64,000 nt of DNA from Chiua virens (lineage: Eukaryota; Basidiomycota; Agaricomycetes; Boletales; Boletaceae), in assembly GCA_019787685.1 (NCBI GenBank), contig JAHNUO010000009.1, positions 496,001-560,000 on the forward strand, in the 5' to 3' direction. Under the pieces are notes generated by a model that worked only from the letters and a program-made list of their open reading frames with translations, was not told the origin of the DNA and did not search any database. The position numbers and the translations under genes were made by a program. This document shows positions 54,941 to 64,000 of the stretch, one piece after another. Every line of letters starts with the position of its first letter. Position 1 is the first letter of the stretch.

Positions 54941-55557
54941 TGTAGTAGGGAATAGGTATTCCCTGTGCTTGCATAGCACGTTTCTGCACCCCGTCATCAC
55001 CCGATCCCAATCCTGATCTGTCTGCTTGTGCAAACTCATCCAGATTGCTGTATCCGCACCCGTTTTGCCTCGGACTCTTTTATTTTATTTTTGATGCTCC
55101 TTATTCATACTTAGCATTGGCTAGACCATGTCACGCAGCCCTTGCAGGGACATTTGGGTGCCTCTTGAACTTTATACTGTACGAAAACCTTCTTTTTATT
55201 ATTATTATCCTTACTTAGGACGAGTCTGAGGGTATTCCCGAGGACTATAAATTCACTGTATTGACAAAATACAGTAGCTTTTGCCCGTGTGCATCTGTCT
55301 CACATCGTTTTCGCTCAATGTTCATTTTCCCTTACTCCTTGTATTTTCTCGATCTGGATCGGACTGCCGTGTCTGCTTTTCTATCCGTTTTAATCTGGAT
55401 TTGCCCTGGATTCATCTTGGACTACTCAAAAACCATTATTCGTCATTCACCAACTCAGTGTTGTCCCTGGGTCAAACGGAATCACATTCCTTCACCCTCT
55501 TTTCTATTCTTTCAATCCCCCTGAGTATTGCACTACAGCCGGGATTCATTACCTTCA
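54941..55557 (+). mobile_element. Solo-LTR-like element (617 bp), copy 2
   Basis: Plus-strand copy of the 6025-6635 insertion: TGTAGTAGGGAATA start and ATTACCTTCA end. TATA-like ACTATAAATT at ~55243 is followed by the hairpin CTGTATT/AATACAG (~55256-55274). CpGs are much better preserved than in copy 1. No clean target duplication is seen. There is no adjoining internal region. Confidence 0.7.
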
Positions 55558-55927
55558 ATGCCATGGTGGTGAGTGATCATTGAGGGCAATCATTGATCTC
55601 AGGACTCAGCATCGTTGAAGGTAATTTGAGGAGCATCGGGGGAGAAATTTAGGATGCACATCATTTGGAAGGATTGGATGGTCACAGAACGATCACCCAG
55701 GCAGAGAACTGAAACGAGTTGATGAGGGCACTGGTGAGGGGATTAGGCTGAAACATGTCACAGAGGCTACATCAACTGAGGTGACAAATCATTTTGCACG
55801 GCAAAAAATCCATTTGTTACCAAGTACATATACAGTCATCATGAGGATAACAAAAGAGTAAACTAGTACTGGTACGGGAATTAAACAAGGGTAAAGCATC
55901 ATGATGAGATAAAAAGCAAAGAAACAG
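55558..55927. other. Intergenic stretch without recognised content
   Basis: No motif-bearing frame on either strand. It may contain the 3' end of the minus-strand gene fragment that follows. Confidence 0.4.
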
Positions 55928-56335
55928 TTACAGTTTGATGGGACTAGCCTGTTGAGATAGACTAAAACTATCATCTGCAGCAGCATCAGAGACATCAGAA
56001 CAATTAGGAATTGGTAAAAGCCTCATCAGAAACTGGTTGTGCTCTGCAAAGAGAGGAGCTCTGTCACTGCTGAGGATGTGCCGTACCTCACCAATCTGAC
56101 GGTCTGCTGCCTTCACAAGACTCTGTGCCACCTCATATTTATCATAGGGAATCATACGCATAACATCAATTTCACGGATCTGTAAGAGGCGGTACTTTGC
56201 ATGTGCTGCAAAAGCGTCACAGCTTGCACATGCAAGCTGCAGCACACAGAAGCTACGAAGGTCCTCAACATCTTTATCCTTGTTAGCTGACTTGGACCCC
56301 TGGGTAAACAAGCTGTATAAGCAGTCAGCCACCAT
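55928..56335 (-). CDS. Hypothetical protein exon
   Basis: Uninterrupted 135-codon minus-strand frame, Ala-rich and mostly helical (FCVLQLACASCDAFAAHAKY, YEVAQSLVKAADRQIGEVRH). I do not recognise a family. The codons are varied and the frame sits next to a divergent Plavaka transposase, so it could be an accessory gene of that element or an exon of a host gene. The start is unclear, as the frame's first codon may be inside an exon. Confidence 0.4.
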   Translation of the reverse strand: MVADCLYSLFTQGSKSANKDKDVEDLRSFCVLQLACASCDAFAAHAKYRLLQIREIDVMRMIPYDKYEVAQSLVKAADRQIGEVRHILSSDRAPLFAEHNQFLMRLLPIPNCSDVSDAAADDSFSLSQQASPIKL

Positions 56336-56424
56336 GACATTAGATTGTACTCACTCCCAGTGATGTGAGAAAGACTTTCGCCTTCTTACTTGGGTAATTG
56401 GGTCGCAAAGAATCATTAGGAGGC

Positions 56425-56451
56425 AAAGAGAACTCAAAGTGAGTTCTCTTT
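56425..56451. repeat. Perfect 12-bp inverted repeat
   Basis: AAAGAGAACTCA and TGAGTTCTCTTT separated by AAG. It lies in the ~420-bp gap between the minus-strand frame and the Plavaka transposase. It could be a hairpin or a dyad binding site for the transposase; no function can be shown. Confidence 0.75.
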
Positions 56452-56760
56452 CAACCAGCATGGGTGGATGGTGGGTCAGGTAATGATGGCGCTTTGCATG
56501 CAGGATGATTGTTGGAGGATGGTGGTGTAGTTATGGAAGAGATAGATGGGGATGGTGTTTCAAAAGAAAGAGGGACTGACAAGTCGGCAGATGACATCTC
56601 ACCCTTGGAGAAGAGTCCAACAAGCTAGGTGACTACTAGTAGTGACAGAACTTCGTCAGAAGGGACAGAGCCTCCATTCTGAAGTGTGTCATGGGAACTT
56701 TTCCTTCAAGACTGCCAGTTGAATCACAAATTTACTCTCTGAGGTGTCCAACTAATTCTA

Positions 56761-59310
56761 ATGGATTTTGAGCCTACAACCTCCCAGACTCTGTTTCTTC
56801 CTGACCAACTACCTGCTTTTTCTTGTCCCAAATGTGACAAGATGTTTTCCAGTGGAGATGAAGTTGTTGACCATCTGTCTGCTCAGGGCAGTGATTGCGG
56901 GCGATGGCTTGCCCAAAATCTACAAACCTATGGTGATGTGGGTGATGTGGGTGATGAGGGCAATGAGGCTGATGTGGGTGAAGGTAGGTTTGCCATAAAT
57001 TTTCTTGCAAATTCTGACTTAACATACGTGTATTGAGTTGACTTTCGAATGGATCATACAAACCCATTTGATGACAATCACAGTGATGACGGTTTTGGTG
57101 ATCCCTGGACCACAGACAGCAGCCATTCTGCAGTGCCTCCACCGGTTCAGGTCCCAGAATTGGCTGCTACCTCTTCAAATCCAGGTCGTGTACGACAATA
57201 TCACCCCAACAAGGGCTTGAGTTCCCCTGGGGGGTTGAACCTTTTTCAGAAAATGGATAAAGATAAGTTCAGTCATATTCGCAATTCAGAGAGCATGTAT
57301 TATCCCTTTGCTTCAAAGAGTGAGTGGGAATTTGTGCATTGGCTCTCGAGTGGCTCACTATCACAGAAAGAGATCAACACTTATCTGCATTCAGAACATG
57401 TACATACATTATCAGACATTATGGAGCAGTTATTAACAAGTGATCAGAACAAAGAACGACCTGTTTCTTTTCGTACAGCAAAGGACTTATGTGCTTGGAT
57501 GGAGTCCCTGCCAGAAGTTCCACATTGGCATTGTCAAGAAATCAAGGTTGGACCCTACAAAACAAAGTCGCCATTGGTCATCGATTGGCGAGATGGTCTT
57601 GAGGTGGCCAAACACCTTTTTAGCAACCCCGTTTTTGCCCCATGCATGGACTTCGATCCCTATCACGAGTATGAGAAAACACCTGATGGCCGCTATGAAC
57701 GAGTTTATGGTGAGTTCATGAGTGCCAATCATGCCTGGGAAACTCAGGTGAGTTTAGCAAGTGGCTTTCTCCTTACCGATTTGATCCCCCGTCAGGATAA
57801 GTTATCCAGTGGCCACTGCTTTGCTGGCATAATTGCAGCTTCTGATAAGACACCCCTGACGATCGGTACAGGCAATAAACAAATGCATCCCCTTCTGCTC
57901 TCTATTGCCAACATCCACTCTGGGGTCTGTATGAAAGTGACTTCGCATGCCTATGCACTAGCAGCCTATCTTCCTGTCCCGAAGTTTGTCGATGTGACAC
58001 CTGCGGTTCAGGCTGTATTATCCACACGCATTTACCATCATGCCATATCATTGGTGATGCAGAACCTGAAGGTGGCCTGTGAAAACGGTGAGATCATGTC
58101 AGATCCAAATGGTCAGCTTCGTGTCGTCCACACCCCTCTCGTCGCTTGGATTGCTGATCTCCCTGAACAACTCATGATCGCTTGTATTTCGTCAAAGAAT
58201 TCACCAATCTCCACTGCCACTGCCAAACAGTTTGGCAATCCGACACCAGCTCCACTTCGTCTCCATCAACAGATTCTAGACACTATCAAAGAAGCATGCA
58301 TTGCTTGTGATCCATGCAACATTCCCGCCTTTCATAAAGCTTGTCTCCTGCTCCATATCAGTGGTGTCATTCAACCCTTTTGGGAGGACTGGGGTGATAC
58401 ATGTCCATCACTGTTCCTCACTCCTGATGCTCTTCATGCATGGCACAAGTTCTACTTCGATCACTGTGTGCACTGGGTGATCAATATAATGGGTGGAGAG
58501 GAGCTTGATCGCCATCTGTTGGTCCTTCAACTGCATGTGGGGACATGCAGTTGGCCTGAGGGTATCTCCAAGCTCAAGCAGACAGGAGGTCGGGATCACC
58601 GGGAGATTGAGAGGTTACTACCTGTTGTCGCTGCTGGGGCTGTTCTGGACGATGTCCTCTGTGCAATCCATGTGATGACCGAGTTCATCTTTCTCACCCA
58701 GTGTGCCTTTCACAGTGATGAGACACTCCATGTGCTATCTGAGGCTCTATGAGAGTTTCACCATTACAAACCTGCAATTGTGGCTGCAGGAGGGCGATGA
58801 GGCAAGAACGGGCCGCTGAATCATTTCCAAATTCCGAAGCTTGAATTAGCTCTTCACGTCTCGCACAGTATATGCACCATGGGTGCCCCATACCAGTGGA
58901 GCAGCAACATCACAGAAAGATGCCACATCACCCATGTGAAAAATCCATACCATTTGTCAAATCGCCGTGACTTTCATTCCCAGTATAGCCGTTTTCTGGA
59001 CCAGCAAGAAAAGCAACATCTGTTCAATCTTTATACCACCCTCAAGACGGCAGGGTCTTCTTTGATCAATGAAATGGCACGTGAAGCAGACCCTTCAGTC
59101 CAGTCAAAATCATCGCAAAAGTGGTTCCCCCGACATGTACAAATGCCTGTAAAAGTGGTCCCAGCTGAACTTCAGCCGACAAAGGAGAAAGGGGGTTGGC
59201 CGACCCCGTACAACTGGTACCAAAGCATGGCGAGGTTTATCTACCCAAAGGTGGGGTCGGCTGACCGACTCCTTTTGATAATCTATACCATAGATAGCAA
59301 TATTATGTAA
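56761..59310 (+). pseudogene. Plavaka-type (CACTA) transposase, two nonsense codons
   Basis: Exon 1 (56761 to about 56982) encodes a C2H2 finger (CPKCDKMFSSGDEVVDHLSAQGSDC, split). A short intron leads to the long frame 57049-58752. Plavaka landmarks: YYPFASKSEWEFVHWL, SFRTAKDLCAWMESLP, RVYGEFMSANHAWETQ, ASDKTPLTIG with a likely catalytic Asp, HPLLLSIANI, YALAAYLPVPKF, IYHHAISLVM, a CFTPD-like LFLTPDALHAWHKFYFDH, and FLTQCAFHSDETL. The frame is cut by TGA at 58750-58752 and again at ~58798, each where Arg is expected, then continues (NHFQIPKLELALHVSH, GAPYQWSSNITERCH, HLDxQEKQHLFNL-like) to about 59110. These elements move by DDE cut-and-paste. CACTA termini were not located. Confidence 0.8.
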
Positions 59311-59342
59311 TCGTGTCTGTAAAGCAACTGTCACACGCCTAG

Positions 59343-60074
59343 TGTTACGGTAGTTCCGGGTAGGACCTAACGTAGCCGCAAAAGCACCGAGTACCAAGTG
59401 GCTGCGATAACTCAAACAACCACCACTTGATACGTGGTGCGCTGAAGAGTTGAACAAGGATTTCTGGTCAGCGGATTGCTACCAGAGAGACGAGTGAAAA
59501 CTCAGTCGTTGCTGAGAGTTGTCCGGTTGGGAATCTATACCCGAGGGACGGTCGAGGACGAAGGGTTGACTGTTGATTAGTCCGAGGGTTGGGTCAAGGG
59601 ACGACGAGAGAAGTCCCTGGTCGAGTGGTCACAAGGGTTGGTCTGAGTGGAGCAGAGATACTCAGCTAGATTGCGGAGATCAAGACTAGTGTACATGAGT
59701 ATCACTGCGAGGTATTTATACTACAGAACTGCGCACGGACCAAGTAGCTAAAAAAGGTTGGCCGGAAGAGCGGAAGGGTTAAAGGGCCAAAACGGGTGCG
59801 CAGTAATCAAAAGAGGGAATCGTACGATGCGAAGGCAACGGACGATGACGAAAGTGAAATGACAAATGCGAAGGCATCGGAAGATGACAAGAAAAGAATG
59901 AGTAAGTGCGATGCCATCGGATGATGACGAGAGAAGAGGAACGTAAGCACTCGGGTAAGGCCGGTGCTGAGTCACAAAGTAAAAGGAGAACAAGTACGGA
60001 TGAACGTACGAGGATACCTAGGTATCGAGTGTAGTGAAGAAGTACAAGTGAGACGAAAGAAAGAAATCGTAACA
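59343..60074 (-). repeat. 3' LTR of right-hand gypsy element (732 bp)
   Basis: On the minus strand it reads TGTTACGATTTC...CCGTAACA with the same landmarks as the inner LTRs (TATAAATA at ~59713-59720, TAGTCTTGATCT at ~59690). Slightly longer (732 bp). Its flank CCTAG (59338-59342) should recur beyond the window if the element is complete. Confidence 0.92.
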
Positions 60075-60116
60075 TTACCCCTGGAGTACGATCAAAGCAC
60101 CAAGCGAAGATCATCT

Positions 60117-63100
60117 CTAGAAATCGAATGCATCACGGACAGGACTGCCGGTGATATTTGCATACCCCTCGTCGTCGATGGGGTCATCACAAGGGGAGAC
60201 CGAGCGTCTATCAGGAGACGCGGAACGTTGTCGCGCATGGCGGCGGGCTCGTTGAGGTGGGGGTATAGGGAGTATGGAGCGGCCATTGCGGCGTGACGAA
60301 GAAGACGAGTTCGTCGAAGAGGACGATGTGGAGGGGACAGCGGGGCGAGGTGAGCGTCTGGTCCAGGTGTTTCCGGCGGCCACGGGAGTAAGCCGGTTGG
60401 CAAGGGGGATGCGAGTGCGTACCCGAGGAGGTCGTCCAGGGCAACGGGATTGGATATGACTTGGGGCCCAGGTGAGACAGATGGGGCACTGGTACATGGG
60501 GCACTCGACACGGACGTGGCCGAGTTTGCGGCATTCGAAGCATGCTTCGTGCCATCGAGGGTGGTCGTCGGGGAGGGATACCTGACCGGTCCGAAACATC
60601 AGTTCGGCCTCGGCGCGGTTACAAGCGAGCATTTCCTCTTCCGTGAAGGGGGTCGAGGATGCGGAGGGAGTAGAAGAGGGGCGAGAGGGAGGAGCCATGT
60701 GGCGAGAGAGGTCCGCTTGGTAGCGGTGGAGGTCCTCTAGGAATTCGCCCATCTGCATCTGATGGAGGGTGTGCTCGATATAGGCGCGGATACGGTCGTG
60801 GATTTGTCCGGTGACCGCAGAGAGGAGGTGGGAGTGACGATCTCGACCAAGTAGGTCGGACTGGACGAAAGTGAGACGCTCACACTGGAGATACGCCAAG
60901 TAGAGAGCGTTGAGCGGCGAGTTCAAGTCGAGGTGGTGTTCGATGGGAAAAGCCATCGCAGGGTCTAGGATGAGTTCGCGCATGCGGCGAAAGTACTCGG
61001 GGGTCGAGGAGGAGGAACGGATCGTATGCGAATGGTAAGGCAGGTCTACTGCCTGGAGAGGAGAACGAACGCGACGAGGGCGCTCAGTAGGAACAGGCCA
61101 TTGAGAAGGAGCTCCCCATCCTGCGGAGGCAACTGCTGAAACAGCTGGAGAAGGGGGTCGGGTGGACTCTGTGAGGGAGGATTCGGTGGAGAGGGTGGAT
61201 ACATTGGACGCAGGGGTCGCCGGTGGAGGGAGAGGGCAGTGAGGGATGGACGCGGTGGGGGTGAAGACGGGAACCGAGTGGATAATTTCGTTTTCAAAGT
61301 CGGGGGTGGAGCAGGAGCGGTAGGTCATTATCGCTTTGACTGAGACTGGTGGTGGTGGTCGAAGAGGGGAGCGAGGTGGTCGAGGAGGTGCTGAGGGGAA
61401 ATCCTTGGGGTGGGTCCGCTTATAAGCGTCGACCGTTTCCTTGGCGTTTCCCAAGTTGGATTCGGGTTCCCATGAGTCATCGGCGGCGGAGTATCCCTTC
61501 CACCGGATCAGGAACTTGCGGGTAAGCGGGTTCCGCGTGTGGCGTAAGATCCGTTCAATTTCGTATTCCTCTTCTCTGGCGATAAGGTCAGGTGGGGGTT
61601 TTGGAAAGTTAGGGCCGTAGGTTTCTGTTTCGCGATAGGGCGATAACAGAGAAGCATGGAAGACCGGATGGATCTTCCAGGTTTTAGGAAGGCGGAGTCG
61701 GTAGGTGAGTGGAGATAGGACTTCTGTGATGGAAAAAGGTCCTTCTCGGCGAGATGCGAGTTTCGGGGAAATGAGTTCCCGTTTCAGGTTTCGGGCTTCG
61801 AGCCACACTAGGTCTCCTTTAGCAAACGGTTTGAATTTGCGGAAGGATCGAGCTTTCATGGCTTGGCGAGCGAGTTCGTGTGCTGCAAGGGCTTCGTCTC
61901 GAGCTGCGGAGAGGACGTCTAGGCGTTCCTTGACGGCAGGGAGGTTGGTGTCGGAGATGATCGTAGGGAGAGGACGGGGTTCATATCCCATCATCAAGAA
62001 GAACGGCGATTTGCCGGTGACGGAGTGAGGTCGGTGATTGTGCGCGAATTCGGCCATGGGTAGTAGATTGGCCCATTTCTCCGGGTTGTTTTGGCAATAC
62101 ATGCGGAGATAGGTCTCGACCTCTTGGTTGACTCGTTCCGTTTCTCCATCGGTTTGGGGGTGATAGGCGGTAGACAAGGAAAGGCGATATCCTATCAGCC
62201 GGGAGAGTTCTTTTGCGAAGGCAGAGGCGAACTGCGGGCCGCGGTCGGAGATAATCTTGTCATAGAGGCCGAATCGGGTGTAGACCTTGTGGAAAAAGAG
62301 ACAGGCTATGCCTGCAGAGTCGGCGGTTTTTACAGTGGGGCAAAGAATTACCCCCTTTGTAAGGCCGTGGTCGACCACGACCATGAGAGAATCGTAGCCC
62401 TCCGCCGAGACGGGAAGATCCGTGATGAGATCCACCGAGACGTTCTGGAAGGGACGGGAACAGGCGGAGGGGATCGGAGACAGAGGAGGGGTGGCCGGGT
62501 GGGTATTGACCTTGTGCTGCTGGCACGTGGCACAACCGGAGACGTAGGAGCGGACGAAGGAGGCTAGGCCCGGCCACCAGAATTCGGCGGAGACGAGCTG
62601 GCGGGTTTTCAAGTAACCGGGGTGTCCGGCGACGTGGGAGTCGTGATGTCGGGCAACGATTTGCCGACGGAGCTCAAGGTTTGGGGGAATATAGACACGG
62701 CCCTGATAGGTCAGGACGCCAGCGTCGTACTTCCAATCGGAGAGGCGGGCTCGGAAGGAGGACGGGAGACCACCGTCGAGGGCGTTCAGGGTGTCGAGGA
62801 CAAGGGGATCATTGGCGGATGACTTCGCAATCAGGGATTGCAGGTCCAAGGTGACGAGGTTGACGAACACGTCATCGGGGAGGAGGGTGACATTCTCGTT
62901 GTCTGATTCCGAGGTGATATGGTCAGGGCGTCGGGAAAGCGCATCCGGACCATCCAGGAGTTTTCCGGGAACGTGGGAAAAGGTGAGGTCGAAGTCGGCG
63001 AGGTCGAGGAGCCAACGAGCCTGTCGGCGGTTCAAGTTTTGGGGTTGACGGAAGTACGTCAAGTTTTTGTGGTCGGAAAAGACCGTGACGGGGTGTGCAC

Positions 63101-64000
63101 TTCCTCGGAGGTGGTGGCGCCAGGCTTTGAGAGAGCGGATGACTGCCAGGAGTTCGCGATCATAGATGTCATAGTTTCTCTCCGCCGCGTTGAACGACTG
63201 AGAGAGGTAGGAACAAGGTTTCCAGTCACCGTTGGTATCGGTCTGGAGGAGCACCCCACCGGTCGCGTATTTTGAAGCGTCGGTGGCGATAGCAAAGGGT
63301 CGAGAGGTGTCGGGAAATCGGAGTACCGGATCCGTAGTGAAGGCCTTTTTAAGGCGCTCAAAGGCGTTGATCTGGGGGGATCCCCAAGTCCAAGGGGCGT
63401 CTTTCTTGGTCAGATCGACGAGAGGGCGAGCGATGGTCGAGTAGTCGGGGATGAACCGACGATAGAAGTTGGCAAAGCCCATGAACGATCGTACGTCCTT
63501 GAGCTTGGTGGGGGTTGGCCAGTCGGCGATACCGGCTACCTTGACGGGGTCCATGGCGAGTTCACCGGGTCGGGCGATCATGCCGAGGTACTCCACTTCG
63601 GTGGTGGCGAAGTGGCATTTTTCGAGTTTTAAGTGAAGGTCGAGCTCCTTCATGCGGGCGAGAACGCGTTTGGTGCGTTCGGTATGAGTGGCCTCGTCTT
63701 CAGAGAAGATAAGGAGATCGTCCATGTAGATGACGAGCCATCCTTCGGCGATCATATCGCGGAAAGAGTCGTTCATGAAACGTTGGAACGTTGCGGGAGA
63801 GTTGGTCAGTCCAAAGAACATGACCGTGGGTTCGAAGAGGCCGCGGTGGGTGATGAAGGCGGCTTTCCATTGATGTCCGTCCTTGATACGAACGTTGTTG
63901 TAACCCCATCGGACGTCAAACTTGGTGAACAGTTTAGCGTCCTTTAGTTTGTCAACGAGGTCAGAGATAAGAGGAAGGGGGTAGGCGTCGCGAACGGTGT
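60117..64000 (-). CDS. Right-hand gypsy Pol, open to the window edge
   Basis: Continuous minus-strand frame of about 1294 codons with no stop; the 5' part lies outside the window. It begins within reverse transcriptase (DAYPLPLISDLVDKLKDAK, FDVRWGYNNVRIKDGHQW). Then YMDD at ~63725, RNase H (SDHKNLTYF ~63070), integrase zinc finger (HHDSHVAGHPG, CATCQQHK) and DDE core (IISDRGPQFAS, GETERVNQE), GPY/F, chromodomain (~61430-61570) and the C-terminal module with two zinc knuckles (CFECRKLGHVRVEC and CPICLTWAPSHIQSRC, ~60450-60550). It ends VRDAFDF at 60117. Where the inner copy has TGA this copy has CGA (Arg). It is probably expressed and may be an active source copy. Confidence 0.93.
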   Translation of the reverse strand, partial: TVRDAYPLPLISDLVDKLKDAKLFTKFDVRWGYNNVRIKDGHQWKAAFITHRGLFEPTVMFFGLTNSPATFQRFMNDSFRDMIAEGWLVIYMDDLLIFSEDEATHTERTKRVLARMKELDLHLKLEKCHFATTEVEYLGMIARPGELAMDPVKVAGIADWPTPTKLKDVRSFMGFANFYRRFIPDYSTIARPLVDLTKKDAPWTWGSPQINAFERLKKAFTTDPVLRFPDTSRPFAIATDASKYATGGVLLQTDTNGDWKPCSYLSQSFNAAERNYDIYDRELLAVIRSLKAWRHHLRGSAHPVTVFSDHKNLTYFRQPQNLNRRQARWLLDLADFDLTFSHVPGKLLDGPDALSRRPDHITSESDNENVTLLPDDVFVNLVTLDLQSLIAKSSANDPLVLDTLNALDGGLPSSFRARLSDWKYDAGVLTYQGRVYIPPNLELRRQIVARHHDSHVAGHPGYLKTRQLVSAEFWWPGLASFVRSYVSGCATCQQHKVNTHPATPPLSPIPSACSRPFQNVSVDLITDLPVSAEGYDSLMVVVDHGLTKGVILCPTVKTADSAGIACLFFHKVYTRFGLYDKIISDRGPQFASAFAKELSRLIGYRLSLSTAYHPQTDGETERVNQEVETYLRMYCQNNPEKWANLLPMAEFAHNHRPHSVTGKSPFFLMMGYEPRPLPTIISDTNLPAVKERLDVLSAARDEALAAHELARQAMKARSFRKFKPFAKGDLVWLEARNLKRELISPKLASRREGPFSITEVLSPLTYRLRLPKTWKIHPVFHASLLSPYRETETYGPNFPKPPPDLIAREEEYEIERILRHTRNPLTRKFLIRWKGYSAADDSWEPESNLGNAKETVDAYKRTHPKDFPSAPPRPPRSPLRPPPPVSVKAIMTYRSCSTPDFENEIIHSVPVFTPTASIPHCPLPPPATPASNVSTLSTESSLTESTRPPSPAVSAVASAGWGAPSQWPVPTERPRRVRSPLQAVDLPYHSHTIRSSSSTPEYFRRMRELILDPAMAFPIEHHLDLNSPLNALYLAYLQCERLTFVQSDLLGRDRHSHLLSAVTGQIHDRIRAYIEHTLHQMQMGEFLEDLHRYQADLSRHMAPPSRPSSTPSASSTPFTEEEMLACNRAEAELMFRTGQVSLPDDHPRWHEACFECRKLGHVRVECPMYQCPICLTWAPSHIQSRCPGRPPRVRTRIPLANRLTPVAAGNTWTRRSPRPAVPSTSSSSTNSSSSSRRNGRSILPIPPPQRARRHARQRSASPDRRSVSPCDDPIDDEGYANITGSPVRDAFDF

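Noticed and set aside
1..64000. tRNA, rRNA or snRNA genes
   Set aside because: No cloverleaf with A/B boxes or conserved rRNA text was recognised by eye. A tRNA scan could still find one.

Overview
The window reads as nuclear DNA of a filamentous basidiomycete. Genes are split by short GT-AG introns (about 50-65 nt), and the mobile elements are chromodomain Ty3/gypsy elements plus a Plavaka-type CACTA transposase, a combination typical of Agaricomycetes. A Rhizoctonia/Ceratobasidiaceae-like fungus is my best guess, but nothing here proves the species.

Layout. 1-11.9 kb is an AT-rich graveyard of transposon debris: LTR pieces, a decayed gypsy pol (4421-7410) split by a 611-bp solo-LTR-like insertion, and one intact Tc1-like transposon (9352-10962). 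At about 11.93 kb the composition changes abruptly to a gene island (12.0-33.9 kb). It holds an ornithine cyclodeaminase/mu-crystallin-type gene, an MFS transporter, a calponin-homology-like gene, a divergent YPP1/TTC7-type TPR gene, a mitochondrial enoyl-CoA hydratase gene with three frame breaks, a large sacsin-like ATPase/DUF3684-type gene, and fragments of one unresolved gene.

33,880-48,020 is a nested pair of chromoviral retrotransposons. The outer, older element (306-bp LTRs, TGCAG target duplication) carries many stop codons. The inner, younger element (39,482-47,194; 725-bp LTRs, CTTAC duplication) sits inside the outer pol gene. Both have a primer-binding site complementary to the predicted 5' end of their own transcript (Tf1-type self-priming). 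The inner element also has a textbook -1 frameshift heptamer at the gag stop and a zinc-knuckle module placed after the chromodomain of pol.

48.6-50.9 kb is a tyrosinase gene with one in-frame nonsense codon. 51.1-53.1 kb is an uncharacterised minus-strand gene. 53,162-54,806 is a non-coding element with hAT-like terminal repeats and an 8-bp target duplication, carrying an internal ~105-bp satellite. Then follow a second copy of the solo-LTR-like element, a decaying Plavaka transposase (56.8-59.3 kb), and the 3' part of an apparently intact second copy of the inner gypsy family on the minus strand (59,343 to the window edge).

The strongest global signal is mutational. Every difference between the paired LTRs (12 of 12 in the outer element, 4 of 4 in the inner) falls in a CpG, and most premature stops are TGA. 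This fits CpG-directed cytosine deamination acting on repeats.
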